Of a stretch of DNA of 22,320 nt, positions 1 to 7,710 are shown piece by piece (the first letter of the stretch is position 1; every line of letters begins with the position of its first letter). The translations under genes and the position numbers were made by a program. Source of the stretch: Solirubrobacterales bacterium (GTDB taxonomy: Bacteria > Actinomycetota > Thermoleophilia > Solirubrobacterales > Solirubrobacteraceae); assembly GCA_003157595.1 (NCBI GenBank), contig PMKB01000300.1, positions 7,198-29,517 of the forward strand, in the 5' to 3' direction. The notes beneath the pieces were generated by a model. The model did no database searches, had not been told where the DNA came from, and was given only the letters and a program-made list of their open reading frames with translations.

Positions 1-1067
1 TCGCGCATCATCCGCTCGACGGGGTAATCGCGCACGTAGCCGTAGCCACCGAGGACCTGCACCGCCTCGACCGTGACCGCCATCGCCGTGTCGGAGGCGA
101 AGACCTTCGCCATCGACGCGTACTTGCCCGCCCCGGGGTCGCGCCGGTCGGCCATCGCGCAGGCGCGATAGAGCAGCTCGCGGGCGGCGGCCGTGCGCAG
201 CTCCATGTCTGCGAGCTTGAACGCGATCCCCTGAAACTCGCCGATCGGCCTGCCGAACTGGCGGCGCTCGCGCGCATAGCCGACGGCATAGTCCGTCGCA
301 CCCTGCGCGATCCCGACCGCCTGCGCGGCGGCTCCGAGTCGCGAGCGCTCGAGCGTCCCAAACGCGACCGCGAGTCCCTTGCCTGCTGTCCCGAGCACGT
401 TCTCGCCCGGCACGCGCACCTCGTCGAAGCGCAGCTCGCCGGTGGGCGAGCCGCGGATCCCGAGCTTGTGCTCCAGCTTGCCGGTGCTCAGGCCCGGACG
501 GTCGGACTCGACGATGAATGCCGTGATCCGCCGCTCCTCCGCCTCGCTGAGCGCGAAGACGATGTAGAAGTCGGCGATCCCGCAGTTGGAGATCCAGGCC
601 TTCGAGCCGCTGATGACCCAGTCGTCGCCGTCCCGGCGGGCCGCGGTGATCATCCCCGCAGGATCGGAGCCCGCGCCCGGCTCCGAGAGTGCGAACGCCG
701 GCGACCACTCCCCCGTCGCGCAGCGCGGCAGAAACCGCAGCTTCTGCTCATCGTTGCCGAACAGGCGGATCGGCAGCGTGCCGAGATCCTGAATCATCAG
801 GATCAGCGCGCTCGCCGCGCAGGCCTTCGCGACCTCCTCGATCGCGACGTTCATCATCAGCGTGCCGGTTCCCGTGCCGCCGTAGCGCACCTCGAACGGC
901 AGCGCGAGCAGATCGTGCTCGGCAAACAGCCGACGCAGATCCCACGGATAGGCGGCCTGCTCGTCGATCTCCGCAGCTCGCGGGGCGACCCGCTCGACCA
1001 CGATCTGGCGGATCGTGTCGCGGAACTCGACCAGCTCGGCAGGCAGAGCGTAGATTTCGCCGAGCAT
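1..1067 (-). CDS. Acyl-CoA dehydrogenase, partial (C-terminus outside window)
   Basis: FAD-dependent acyl-CoA dehydrogenase, which would oxidise acyl-CoA to 2-enoyl-CoA in fatty-acid or branched-chain acid breakdown. About 355 codons are visible; the family is usually 380-400 residues, so only the C-terminal end lies beyond base 1. Visible in order are the N-terminal helical domain, the SEPGAGSDP signature, a KAWISNCG beta-domain motif, and the C-terminal helical domain with RRQFGRPIGEFQ and VLGGYGYVRDYPVERMMR. The catalytic Glu that normally follows this last motif is outside the window, so substrate class cannot be judged. The start is uncertain. ATG at 1067 has GAGG 8 nt upstream. An in-frame GTG at 1073 sits 6 nt after a TAGGAT -10-like element and could be a leaderless start. 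It is divergent from the rhodanese gene across a 17-bp palindrome. Confidence 0.93.
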   Translation of the reverse strand, partial: MLGEIYALPAELVEFRDTIRQIVVERVAPRAAEIDEQAAYPWDLRRLFAEHDLLALPFEVRYGGTGTGTLMMNVAIEEVAKACAASALILMIQDLGTLPIRLFGNDEQKLRFLPRCATGEWSPAFALSEPGAGSDPAGMITAARRDGDDWVISGSKAWISNCGIADFYIVFALSEAEERRITAFIVESDRPGLSTGKLEHKLGIRGSPTGELRFDEVRVPGENVLGTAGKGLAVAFGTLERSRLGAAAQAVGIAQGATDYAVGYARERRQFGRPIGEFQGIAFKLADMELRTAAARELLYRACAMADRRDPGAGKYASMAKVFASDTAMAVTVEAVQVLGGYGYVRDYPVERMMR

Positions 1068-1092
1068 CGCCACGGCCTCATCCTACCCCCCG

Positions 1093-1109
1093 GTCCGAGC
1101 GGCTCGGAC
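1093..1109. promoter_or_regulatory. 17-bp perfect palindrome in divergent promoter, candidate operator
   Basis: GTCCGAGC, one central G, then GCTCGGAC: an 8-1-8 perfect inverted repeat. It lies between the acyl-CoA dehydrogenase (minus) and the rhodanese (plus). A TAGGAT -10-like element on the minus strand (1080-1085) and TATGCT on the plus strand (1123-1128) place both -35 regions in or at the edge of the palindrome. A TetR-type repressor site would look like this and is common at acyl-CoA dehydrogenase genes; that is inference, as no regulator gene is in view. Confidence 0.45.
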
Positions 1110-1139
1110 GGCTGTGGTGGCGTATGCTCAGCGGCCTGC

Positions 1140-1487
1140 GTGAACGCCTTCGAGAATCCCGAGATGGAGATCACGGCGCAGCGTGCGGCGAAACTGCTGG
1201 CCGATGGCGCGAGCGTGATCGACGTGCGCGAAGGCTACGAGCGCGAGGCCGGCTACATCAAGGGCACGCGCCACATCGAGCTCGAGCGGCTGGCCTCGAG
1301 CGCTGAGCAGATCGACCGCGACCGTCCGGTCGTCTTCCACTGCCGCCTGGGCTTGCGCTCAGCGATGGCGGCGAGCGCCTTTCGCGCCGCCGGCTACGAC
1401 GCCTACACGCTGACCGGCGGCATCCAGGCATGGGTCGACGCTGGCCTGCCGATCGAGCCGGACGGCGGCTATGTCGCCGACCATTGA
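1140..1487 (+). CDS. Single-domain rhodanese-like sulfurtransferase
   Basis: About 115 residues, the usual size for a stand-alone rhodanese domain. The sequence shows the typical ITAQRAAKLLADG start, the IDVRE loop, GYIKGTRHIEL, and the active-site loop FHCRLGLRS with the catalytic Cys near residue 68. The end has the TGGIQAWVDAGLP motif. Such proteins carry sulfur as a cysteine persulfide; donor and acceptor here are unknown. I chose GTG at 1140 because it follows a TATGCT -10-like element by 11 nt; ATG at 1164 is an in-frame alternative just before the domain. Its TGA stop directly abuts the stop of the convergent LOG-family gene, with no base between. Confidence 0.88.
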   Translation: MNAFENPEMEITAQRAAKLLADGASVIDVREGYEREAGYIKGTRHIELERLASSAEQIDRDRPVVFHCRLGLRSAMAASAFRAAGYDAYTLTGGIQAWVDAGLPIEPDGGYVADH

Positions 1488-2228
1488 TCAGCTGCGGCGC
1501 GGGCGTCCCTGAACCGCCGCCGCGGCGCCGACGATCCGGCAGACCTCGGCCGGCTCGTCAACGAGTTGCAGCAGCGCCAGATCCTCGGGCGCGACGTTCG
1601 TATGCGCGAGCACGGACGCCCTGATCCAATCGAGCAGACCGCGCCAATAGTCGCTGCCGTAGAGGATCACCGGGAAGTGGCTGATCTTGCCGGTCTGAAT
1701 CAGCGTGAGGGCCTCGAACAGCTCGTCCAGGATGCCGAGCCCACCGGGCAGGCCGACAAACGCGCTCGCATAGCGGACGAACATCAGCTTGCGCACGAAG
1801 AAGTAGTGGAACTCCAAGCCGAGATCGATGTAGGGGTTGGGCACCTGCTCGTGCGGAAGCTCGATGTTCAGCCCGATCGAGCGGCCGCCGGCCTCCTGCG
1901 CGCCGCGGTTCGCGGCCTCCATGCTGCCGCCGCCACCGCCGGTGATCACCGCGAAGCCCGCTGACGCGAGGCCGCGGGCGAGCTCGCGCGCCCGATCGTA
2001 GGCCGGATCGTCGACGCGGGTTCGCGCCGAGCCGAACAACGACACCGCCGGCCCGATGTCGCCGAGCGCCTCGAAGCCGTAGGCGAGCTCGCCGGCGATC
2101 AGCGCGATCCGCTGGCGGTCGGAGCGCAGCGCGACGACCGTCTCTCGCTCGGCGGCGAACAGCTCCTCATCGGTGCTGGTCGGCTGGCGCGGATGGACGG
2201 TCACGAGCTGGTGGGCCTTCCCAAGCAT
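1488..2228 (-). CDS. LOG family protein (TIGR00730 Rossmann fold, probable nucleotide 5'-monophosphate hydrolase)
   Basis: Members of this family release the base from nucleoside 5'-monophosphates (cytokinin riboside phosphohydrolase in plants, PpnN-like in bacteria). The 246-residue product carries VSLFGSAR near the first beta strand, the nucleotide-binding loop GGGGGSMEAANRGA, RKLMFVRYASAFVGLPGG, and PGGLGILDELFEAL, which corresponds to the conserved PGGxGTxxE catalytic loop. The usual Thr is Ile here but the Glu is kept. I start at ATG 2228; an open frame continues upstream to 2357, but that extension has no family similarity I recognise and lacks a ribosome site. A TACGGT element lies 3 nt before this ATG. 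The gene follows the GT-C glycosyltransferase by 148 bp on the same strand. Confidence 0.88.
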   Translation of the reverse strand: MLGKAHQLVTVHPRQPTSTDEELFAAERETVVALRSDRQRIALIAGELAYGFEALGDIGPAVSLFGSARTRVDDPAYDRARELARGLASAGFAVITGGGGGSMEAANRGAQEAGGRSIGLNIELPHEQVPNPYIDLGLEFHYFFVRKLMFVRYASAFVGLPGGLGILDELFEALTLIQTGKISHFPVILYGSDYWRGLLDWIRASVLAHTNVAPEDLALLQLVDEPAEVCRIVGAAAAVQGRPRRS

Positions 2229-2376
2229 TCCACCGTACTCGTCGGCGTCCGCACGCCGCCTGGAGGCGTCCTGGGACACTGAGTCAGCGCAACCAGCCTT
2301 GCCCGCTCCCTGCCTCCCGGACAGTCGACGCCAGCCACTCGCCGCCTCCGGCGCCACAACGCTGCTGGAAGACCCA

Positions 2377-4023
2377 TCAGAAGAGCAGTGCGGTCATGAA
2401 GTTCGTTTCCTGCGCGCCGAGGTTGGTGTTCGCCGGGTTGATGTGCAGGAAGCCCAGGATCTCCGACGAGTAGGGCATCCAGGCCAGATAGATGTAGACA
2501 CCGAACACGGTGGCGGCGATCCGCAGGCCACGCGAGCGCGACAGCGCAGCGAACGGCAGCAGCCAGAGGATGTACCACGGCAGCGTCCAGCCGAGGGTCA
2601 GCAGCAACGCCAGACTGACGACACCACACGCGGTCAGCCAGCGCCTGGTGCGCCAGACCCAGATCGAGGCGGCAGCGATCACGCCGACGAGCGCCAGGGT
2701 CAGCGCGGTGCGCATCTGGGAGGTGTATCCACCGAAGCCGAGCGCCAGGCCGAGCAGGTTGGGAAGCCCGTCCGGGACGACGAGGCGGTCCTGCTGGCCG
2801 ATGTTCGGCAGGTTCACGCCGAAGGTGACGATGGTCATCGCGACCGCCGCCGCGAGGCCGATCAGCACGCCGATCGCCACCCGGATCCGTCGTGCCGCGC
2901 CGGCCAAGACGACCGGGATCAGCACAGCCGACGAGGCCTTGATCGACACCGCCGCGACCAGCGTGATGCCGGCGCCGATCTCCATCCACGCCGCCGGCTC
3001 CCCCCTGACGAGCGGTCTCGGCATCCCGTCGAGCCACGCCCAGGCGCGACGAAGACCGCCGCCGACGGCGTCCGGCGCAGGCTTGGCGCGCTTGCCCACG
3101 CGCATCGAGTTGGCCCGCAACAGCAACCAGAAGCCGAGAACGAGGCAGAACGTCATCAGGAAGTCGTTGTGGTCGCCGCCGAGCCCCCAGACGAGCACGA
3201 TCGGGTTGATGCCCACGATCACCGCGGCCGCCAGCGGGTTGCGCCCCAGCAGCTCGGCGCAGCGATATACGAGGAACACGGTCCCGAGGCTTGCCAGCAT
3301 CAGCGTCAGCTTCATCGCCCAGAACGAGCCGGTGACGCCGAGCGGCACCAGCGCCATCGTGAAGACGGTGAACAGCGGCCCGTACGGGCTCAGCAGGCCG
3401 TGCCAGTTGCTGAGCACGAAGGTCGGGTCGCCGTGCGGCTCGAGCGCCGGAAGCGTCATGTAGGGATTCAGGTGGTAGACCGCCTCCATGCGCCCGTAGT
3501 TGAGGTAGTTGAAGACATCGCTGAGCGTGAGCGGCGGCGAGAGCAGGAAGATCAGATGCAGCACGACGATCGCCGCGAGGACCCATTCCACGCGCAGGCG
3601 CGGTGCCGAATAGACCACGATCAGGTAGGCGACCAGCATCGTGGCGATCAACGCGGTGAACAGCACGCGCTCGTCGTGCGCGCTGGCCGTGAACCAGTTC
3701 GTCAAGACCCCGGTGGGACCGGCGATCCACAGCGGGTAGTTGTCATGCTTGGCCACCGGCACGAGGATCCCGGGACGCGCCGCGGCGAGCGAGACCAGCA
3801 GCAGGCTGCTAAGGACCATCAGCGCGAGCGCGGCTGCCGACGCGGCCGCCGCGAGCGTCGGATGAAACAGGTCCGGCCGCCACGGATCGCCCCGGCGGTG
3901 CGCGGGGATGTGGCGGCGCCGGTCGCGTGCCGCCGCCGCGCCGCTCGGCGCTACGCGCTCAGCAGCCGGCGCCGGAGGGGCGACGGCGAAGCGTCCGGTG
4001 CGGTGTCTCGCGTCGATCGACAT
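2377..4023 (-). CDS. GT-C type polyprenyl-phosphate-sugar mannosyltransferase-like integral membrane protein (MptA/MptB, GT87-like)
   Basis: A 548-residue multi-pass membrane protein with roughly 11-13 hydrophobic segments, the first beginning about residue 55 (LAAAASAAALALMVLSSLLL). The first large outer loop has LSDVFNYLNYGRMEAVYHLNPY, with Asp at about residue 169. This loop resembles that of alpha-1,6-mannosyltransferases MptA/MptB and related DUF2029 (GT87) proteins, which use polyprenyl-phosphate mannose outside the membrane. LSPYGPLFTVF and GGDHNDFLMTF are further family-like loops. The acceptor glycan is unknown. I start at ATG 4023. The frame is open up to a GTG at 4137, but that start would lie in the terminator hairpin of the cold-shock gene and would add a low-complexity Arg/Pro/Gly tail. 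Confidence 0.82.
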   Translation of the reverse strand: MSIDARHRTGRFAVAPPAPAAERVAPSGAAAARDRRRHIPAHRRGDPWRPDLFHPTLAAAASAAALALMVLSSLLLVSLAAARPGILVPVAKHDNYPLWIAGPTGVLTNWFTASAHDERVLFTALIATMLVAYLIVVYSAPRLRVEWVLAAIVVLHLIFLLSPPLTLSDVFNYLNYGRMEAVYHLNPYMTLPALEPHGDPTFVLSNWHGLLSPYGPLFTVFTMALVPLGVTGSFWAMKLTLMLASLGTVFLVYRCAELLGRNPLAAAVIVGINPIVLVWGLGGDHNDFLMTFCLVLGFWLLLRANSMRVGKRAKPAPDAVGGGLRRAWAWLDGMPRPLVRGEPAAWMEIGAGITLVAAVSIKASSAVLIPVVLAGAARRIRVAIGVLIGLAAAVAMTIVTFGVNLPNIGQQDRLVVPDGLPNLLGLALGFGGYTSQMRTALTLALVGVIAAASIWVWRTRRWLTACGVVSLALLLTLGWTLPWYILWLLPFAALSRSRGLRIAATVFGVYIYLAWMPYSSEILGFLHINPANTNLGAQETNFMTALLF

Positions 4024-4136
4024 CTCTGGGGAGCACGATCCGTCGCTGCGCGCCGGACCGCTCGGAGGATATCGGGCGCCGCCTCGCCTGCCGCCGACAT
4101 CGCCCGGCGGAGCTGCGCGGAACGGCTCCACAACCA

Positions 4137-4165
4137 CCGGAGCCCGCCTGGTGGGCGGGCTCCGG
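4137..4165 (-). terminator. Rho-independent-type hairpin after the cold-shock gene
   Basis: A 12-bp perfect stem, CCGGAGCCCGCC (4137-4148) with GGCGGGCTCCGG (4154-4165), and a 5-nt loop. It begins 36 bp beyond the cold-shock stop codon. There is no strong T-run after it, as is often the case in high-GC actinobacteria. Confidence 0.7.
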
Positions 4166-4201
4166 ACGCTTCAGGAAACTGTGAGACGCTCAGTCGTCTT
4201 G

Positions 4202-4405
4202 CTACAGGGGGACGACGTTGACCGCCTTCGGTCCCTTGTCGCCAGCCTCTGCGTCGAAGGACACCTTGGCCCCCTCCTGCAGCGAGCGATATCCCTCGCC
4301 GACGATCCCGGTGTGATGGACGAAGAGATCCTTGTCGCCGTCATCGGGCGTGATGAAGCCGAATCCCTTGTCGTCGCTGAACCACTTGACGGTGCCCGTA
4401 GGCAT
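4202..4405 (-). CDS. CspA-family cold-shock domain protein
   Basis: A 67-residue single OB-fold protein, the full family length. It has the family start [20 protein letters not shown] with the RNP1 motif (KGFGFI) and the RNP2-like DLFVHHT, and ends [24 protein letters not shown]. Such proteins bind single-stranded RNA and DNA and act as RNA chaperones; many are constitutive, so cold induction is not implied. ATG 4405 has a strong GGAGGAA ribosome site 4-5 nt upstream. A promoter on the minus strand at 4523-4550 implies an untranslated leader of about 110 nt, as is typical for csp genes. The gene is divergent from msrB and is followed by a strong hairpin. Confidence 0.96.
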   Translation of the reverse strand: MPTGTVKWFSDDKGFGFITPDDGDKDLFVHHTGIVGEGYRSLQEGAKVSFDAEAGDKGPKAVNVVPL

Positions 4406-4522
4406 TGCGTTCCTCCACTGTCGGTGTATGTGCTTGCTGCGACGCGGAGGACGCTTGAAAAGCTTCGACCTGCGAGCGCTCGCACTGCCTTCGCCGGCAC
4501 TCACCGGCGTCTTTCCCGCGTG

Positions 4523-4550
4523 ACGGTAGCACGTCACGGCGCAGGCGCAA
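4523..4550 (-). promoter_or_regulatory. Candidate promoter of the cold-shock gene
   Basis: On the minus strand, TTGCGC (4550-4545) and TACCGT (4528-4523) are separated by 16 bp. The TACCGT element lies within a 7-bp inverted repeat, CGTGACG (4519-4525) and CGTCACG (4532-4538) around a 6-nt centre. The repeat could be an operator or only part of the early leader RNA. Confidence 0.5.
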
Positions 4551-4581
4551 GCAATTCGCACGACACTTTTGCGCCACCCGC

Positions 4582-4587
4582 TACGCT
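4582..4587 (+). promoter_or_regulatory. -10 element of msrB, probable leaderless transcript
   Basis: TACGCT lies 6 nt before the msrB ATG, so transcription would begin at or next to the start codon. There is no ribosome site in front of this ATG. No convincing -35 is visible. Confidence 0.5.
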
Positions 4588-4593
4588 CCAGCA

Positions 4594-4992
4594 ATGAGCG
4601 AGAAGGTGCATAAGACCGACGAGGAGTGGCGCGCGGAGCTTGGACCCGAGCGCTACGAGGTGCTCCGCCGCAAGGGAACCGAGCGCCCGTTCACCGGGGA
4701 GCTCAACGCAAACAAGGATGACGGCTCCTACCGCTGCGCCGGCTGCGGCACCGAGCTGTTCCGCTCGGATACGAAGTTCGACTCCGGCACCGGCTGGCCG
4801 AGCTTCTGGCAGCCGAGCGCGCCGGAGGCCGTCAGCACGGAGGACGACCGCAGCCTTTTCACGCGTCGCACCGAGGTGCTGTGCTCGACGTGCGAGGGGC
4901 ACCTCGGCCACGTTTTCGAGGACGGTCCCAACCCGACTGGTATGCGCTACTGCATCAACTCCGCGGCGCTGAAGTTCGAGCCTGACGACTAG
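4594..4992 (+). CDS. msrB: Peptide-methionine (R)-S-oxide reductase
   Basis: A 132-residue MsrB, which reduces the R form of methionine sulfoxide in proteins using thioredoxin. It carries both structural zinc pairs, CAGC (Cys48, Cys51) and CSTC (Cys97, Cys100), the substrate motif [22 protein letters not shown], and RYCINSAAL with the catalytic Cys120. The length is that of a stand-alone MsrB, with no MsrA fusion. ATG 4594 has no ribosome site but follows TACGCT by 6 nt, so it is probably translated from a leaderless message. The stop overlaps the GTG start of the next gene by one base (TAGTG), so the two are probably co-transcribed. Confidence 0.97.
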   Translation: MSEKVHKTDEEWRAELGPERYEVLRRKGTERPFTGELNANKDDGSYRCAGCGTELFRSDTKFDSGTGWPSFWQPSAPEAVSTEDDRSLFTRRTEVLCSTCEGHLGHVFEDGPNPTGMRYCINSAALKFEPDD

Positions 4993-5756
4993 TGCCCGCG
5001 GCGAAGACCGATGCACCCCGCTTCGTCAGCCTGATCTCGCAAAGCACCCCACGCGCGATGGTCACCGCGGAGCAGGCGCTGAGCGACTGGCGCGTGGACG
5101 GCGACGGCGACCTACGCGTCGCGCTCAACATGATTGCCAGCGTTGACGGGCGGATCGCCATCGACGGCCGCTCAGCGGCGCTCGGAGGACCCGCAGACCG
5201 GGCGCTGTTCCACGCGCTGCGCGCGCGCGCGGACGCGGTCATGGCCGGAGCGGGAACGGTGCGTATCGAGCACTACGGGCCGATCATCCGCGATCGCCGG
5301 GTGCGCGAGCAGCGCACAAAGGAGGGCCTCTCGGCCCAGCCGCTCGCCGTGATCGTCTCCCGCCGCCTCGATCTGGACCCGGCGTTGCCGCTGCTGGACG
5401 ACCGCGACTCGCGCGTCGTGATCGTGACGCCCGCTTCGGGCGACCTCCCCTACTGCAGGGCGAAGGTCGACTACATCCGCACCGCCAGCATGCGAACCGC
5501 GCTGGCCGAACTGCACGAGAGCCACGGCGCGCACCTGATCGTCTGCGAGGGGGGCCCCTCGCTCAGCGCGTCGCTCGCTGCCGAGTCGCTGATCGACGAG
5601 CTGTTCCTCGCGACCTCACCCCAGCTGGTGGGCGACGCGCCGGGCGCAGGGACGCTGCTGAGCGGTGGCGCTCCGGCGAAGCCGCTGTCGCTGGAGCTGC
5701 GGATGCTGCTCCTGCATGACAGCCAGCTCTACGCGCGCTACATCTCGAAGGGCTGA
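4992..5756 (+). CDS. RibD C-terminal (dihydrofolate-reductase-like) domain protein
   Basis: A 254-residue protein of the RibD-C family, the NADPH-dependent reductase fold used on pyrimidine intermediates in riboflavin synthesis. After an N-terminal stretch of about 40 residues come LRVALNMIASVDGRIA, the loop GGPADRALFHALRARADAVMAGAGTVRIE.YGP, a Rossmann-like centre (PLAVIVSRRLDLDP) and the nucleotide motif VCEGGPSLSASL. There is no deaminase domain and no other riboflavin gene nearby, so it need not act in riboflavin synthesis; many such stand-alone proteins have no known substrate. The GTG start overlaps the msrB stop by one base. The 3' end overlaps the convergent MscS gene by 19 bp. Confidence 0.88.
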   Translation: MPAAKTDAPRFVSLISQSTPRAMVTAEQALSDWRVDGDGDLRVALNMIASVDGRIAIDGRSAALGGPADRALFHALRARADAVMAGAGTVRIEHYGPIIRDRRVREQRTKEGLSAQPLAVIVSRRLDLDPALPLLDDRDSRVVIVTPASGDLPYCRAKVDYIRTASMRTALAELHESHGAHLIVCEGGPSLSASLAAESLIDELFLATSPQLVGDAPGAGTLLSGGAPAKPLSLELRMLLLHDSQLYARYISKG

Positions 5757-6748
5757 GTGACCGGCGCCGCACCGGGCTCGCGGGTGTCGGCGTGTCCGAT
5801 CTCGCGGTTGAGCACCGCGAGCAGCTCGGCCGCAAGCGCGCCTCCGTCAGCGGCGACGCGCGGCGTGGCGCTGACTGTCACGACCATCTCGCTGCCGTCG
5901 AGCTCCTCGAGCGTGACGCTCGGATGACGGCGGACCGCCACCGTCAGGGCCTGCTCGATGCTGCGCTGCAGCTCGACCGGCGTGATTCCTGACCGCAGCC
6001 GCACGGTGAGGCTGACCGCCTCCGGTTCGCGCAGCGGACTGACCGACACGGCGAGCACGACGCTGTTGGGCACGAGTACCGGATCGTCGCCGGCGTTGAT
6101 GGTCGTGTAGAGCAGGCCGAGCGCCGACACGACACCCTCGACCCTTCCGGCGAGCGGCCCGCCCTGCAGGCGGACGCGGTCGCCCACACGAAACGGCCTC
6201 GCGCTCAGGAGCACGATTCCCGCGATCAGGTTACCGAGCGTCTGCTGCGCGGCGAGGCCGAAGACGACCGCCGAGAACGACGCACCGATCGCGATCGCCG
6301 TCAGCCCGACGCCGGCGATGGTGAGCGCCACGATGATCGCCGCCAGCATCGTGAGCAGCCGGATCACGAACCCGGCGGTGCCGGCGGTCGCCTCGTCCAT
6401 CCGCTTGAACAGGATCGGCTCCAGGCCGCGGACGAAATCGCGCGCGAGCGCCCAGCCGATGATCACGAGCGCGAGCACGACGAACACCTGCAGCGCCGCG
6501 GTGCCGGAGCGGCAGGTCGACACGCCTGTTCCCGCTGCGCACGGCTGCGTGAGCCCGAACAGATCGTCGCGGTAGTCCCACAGCAGGATCACCCCGGCGA
6601 ACAGCGGCGCGACCACCAGCAGTTGCATCCGCGCGCGCCGCACGGCCTGCGGCGAGAGCCCGAGCGCCAGCCCGAATTCACGCAGGCGCTCGCCGCGGCG
6701 CTCGGGTGTGCGCGGTGCCGGTGGCTGCTCGTCGGTCGTTTGTGACAA
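5738..6748 (-). CDS. Small-conductance mechanosensitive channel family protein (MscS type)
   Basis: A 336-residue inner-membrane channel subunit. Membrane helices are near residues 42-58 (QLLVVAPLFAGVILLW), 88-108 (LQVFVVLALVIIGWAL) and 125-190. The last contains the pore-lining segment TAIAIGASFSAVVFGLAAQQTLGNLIAGIVLL, followed by the MscS signature ARPFRVGDRVRL and the beta domain (VLVPNSVVLA). The loop between helices 1 and 2 holds two Cys (PCAAGTGVSTC), perhaps a disulfide. MscS proteins open under hypo-osmotic stress. The start is doubtful: TTG 6748 gives a sensible N-terminus but has no ribosome site; GTG 6640 and ATG 6628 are alternatives. The C-terminal codons overlap the convergent RibD-C gene. 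Confidence 0.9.
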   Translation of the reverse strand: MSQTTDEQPPAPRTPERRGERLREFGLALGLSPQAVRRARMQLLVVAPLFAGVILLWDYRDDLFGLTQPCAAGTGVSTCRSGTAALQVFVVLALVIIGWALARDFVRGLEPILFKRMDEATAGTAGFVIRLLTMLAAIIVALTIAGVGLTAIAIGASFSAVVFGLAAQQTLGNLIAGIVLLSARPFRVGDRVRLQGGPLAGRVEGVVSALGLLYTTINAGDDPVLVPNSVVLAVSVSPLREPEAVSLTVRLRSGITPVELQRSIEQALTVAVRRHPSVTLEELDGSEMVVTVSATPRVAADGGALAAELLAVLNREIGHADTREPGAAPVTQPFEM

Positions 6749-6757
6749 AGCCGTGAA
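6742..6757 (+). promoter_or_regulatory. Two-unit 11-bp direct repeat (PHO-box-like) before the CpsB-like gene
   Basis: GTGAC at 6742-6746 and GTGAA at 6753-6757 start exactly 11 bp apart. The second ends 29 bp before the TACCGT -10 element, the same geometry as at the response regulator gene. It overlaps the proposed TTG start of the divergent MscS gene. Confidence 0.45.
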
Positions 6758-6785
6758 ACCCGAGAGGCAAAGCAGAACGGCCTGC

Positions 6786-6791
6786 TACCGT
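6786..6791 (+). promoter_or_regulatory. -10 element of the CpsB-like gene
   Basis: TACCGT. Transcription from here would give a leader of about 65-70 nt ending in the purine-rich ribosome site before ATG 6865. No clear -35 hexamer is visible, which fits activator dependence. Confidence 0.4.
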
Positions 6792-6864
6792 GGGGAAAAC
6801 GACCATAGCAACGTATCGCGAGGCGGGCACCGAAGATCCGCCGCCAGAAAGGAAGGAAAGCCTC

Positions 6865-7644
6865 ATGTCATATGTCGATCTGCACCTTCATCTGCTCCCC
6901 GGCGTGGACGACGGCGCACCAGACGAGGCCACAGCGCTCGCACACGCCCGGCGGCTCGCGGCCGAGGGTGTCCGCGATGTGACCGTCACCCCGCACGTCA
7001 ACCGCTACTGGCCGCTCGAGATCAGCACGATCCCGCAACGAGTCGCCGAACTCGCCCTGCTGCTCGAAGAGCACGCGATCGGCGTTCGCGTGCGCCCCGG
7101 CGGTGAGCTCGACGCACGCCACGCGCGTGAGTGCAGCGACGCCGAGCTCGAGCTGATCGCCCAGGGACCCGCGGGCAGCCGCTGGCTGCTGGTCGAAGCA
7201 CCGTTCCGCGGTCTCGACGCAACCTTCGCAGCCGACTGCGACGCGCTCCTGCGCCGTGGCTTCGGCGCCGTCATCGCCCATCCCGAGCGCGCCGCCGGAG
7301 CCGGCACGCCCACCGGTGTGCAGGCGCTCTGCAGCCTGCTCGCGACCGGAGTCGTCGCGCAGGTCAACGTGTGTTCGCTGCTCGGCAACAACGGGCTCGA
7401 CGTGCAGGAGTCGGCCGTCAGCCTGCTGCGCGCCGGCCTGGCCTACGTGATCGCCTCTGACGGCCATCCCGGGACTCGCGATCACACGCTCGCACTCGGT
7501 TTTGTGCTCGCGCAGCGCGCCGGCGCCTCATCGGTCCAGGCGTGGCGACTGACCCAGGCCAACCCGCGCTTCCTGCTGACGCACGGCATTCCGCAGGCAC
7601 CCTCGCCGGCGACGGCAGCCGCACTCGAGCTCGCGCTCGACTAG
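6865..7644 (+). CDS. CpsB/YwqE-like PHP-domain phosphatase
   Basis: A 259-residue PHP-fold metal-dependent phosphoesterase of the CpsB/YwqE tyrosine-phosphatase type, which in other bacteria controls capsule or exopolysaccharide export kinases. Metal-binding motifs are all present: DLHLHLLPGVDDG at the N-terminus, VTPHVN, a Glu in RPGGELD, IAHPERA, and ASDGHPG near the C-terminus. No BY-kinase or Wzx/Wzy gene is in the window, so the substrate is open. ATG 6865 is preceded by AAAGGAAGGAAAG (6848-6860), the strongest ribosome site in the region, and an upstream -10 element shows that 6792-6864 is leader. It is likely transcribed alone, possibly under the 11-bp box at 6742-6757. Confidence 0.88.
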   Translation: MSYVDLHLHLLPGVDDGAPDEATALAHARRLAAEGVRDVTVTPHVNRYWPLEISTIPQRVAELALLLEEHAIGVRVRPGGELDARHARECSDAELELIAQGPAGSRWLLVEAPFRGLDATFAADCDALLRRGFGAVIAHPERAAGAGTPTGVQALCSLLATGVVAQVNVCSLLGNNGLDVQESAVSLLRAGLAYVIASDGHPGTRDHTLALGFVLAQRAGASSVQAWRLTQANPRFLLTHGIPQAPSPATAAALELALD

Positions 7645-7710
7645 CGCAGCGGCTCCGAACGTTGTGCCTCGCTCGCTCCCTGCGTTGTTGCCCGGCGGCG
7701 CCAGTCATAC

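Noticed and set aside
4024..4137. N-terminal extension of the GT-C gene to GTG 4137
   Set aside because: It starts inside the terminator hairpin of the cold-shock gene and adds only low-complexity sequence.
2173..4221. Long open frame on the plus strand opposite the GT-C glycosyltransferase (682 codons)
   Set aside because: It is Arg/Asp/Gln/His-rich with no domain, and the minus strand encodes a convincing membrane protein. High GC makes such long shadows common.
6790..6864. Upstream GTG start for the CpsB-like gene at 6790
   Set aside because: It would overlap the TACCGT -10 element and ignore the strong ribosome site before ATG 6865. The added residues have no PHP character.
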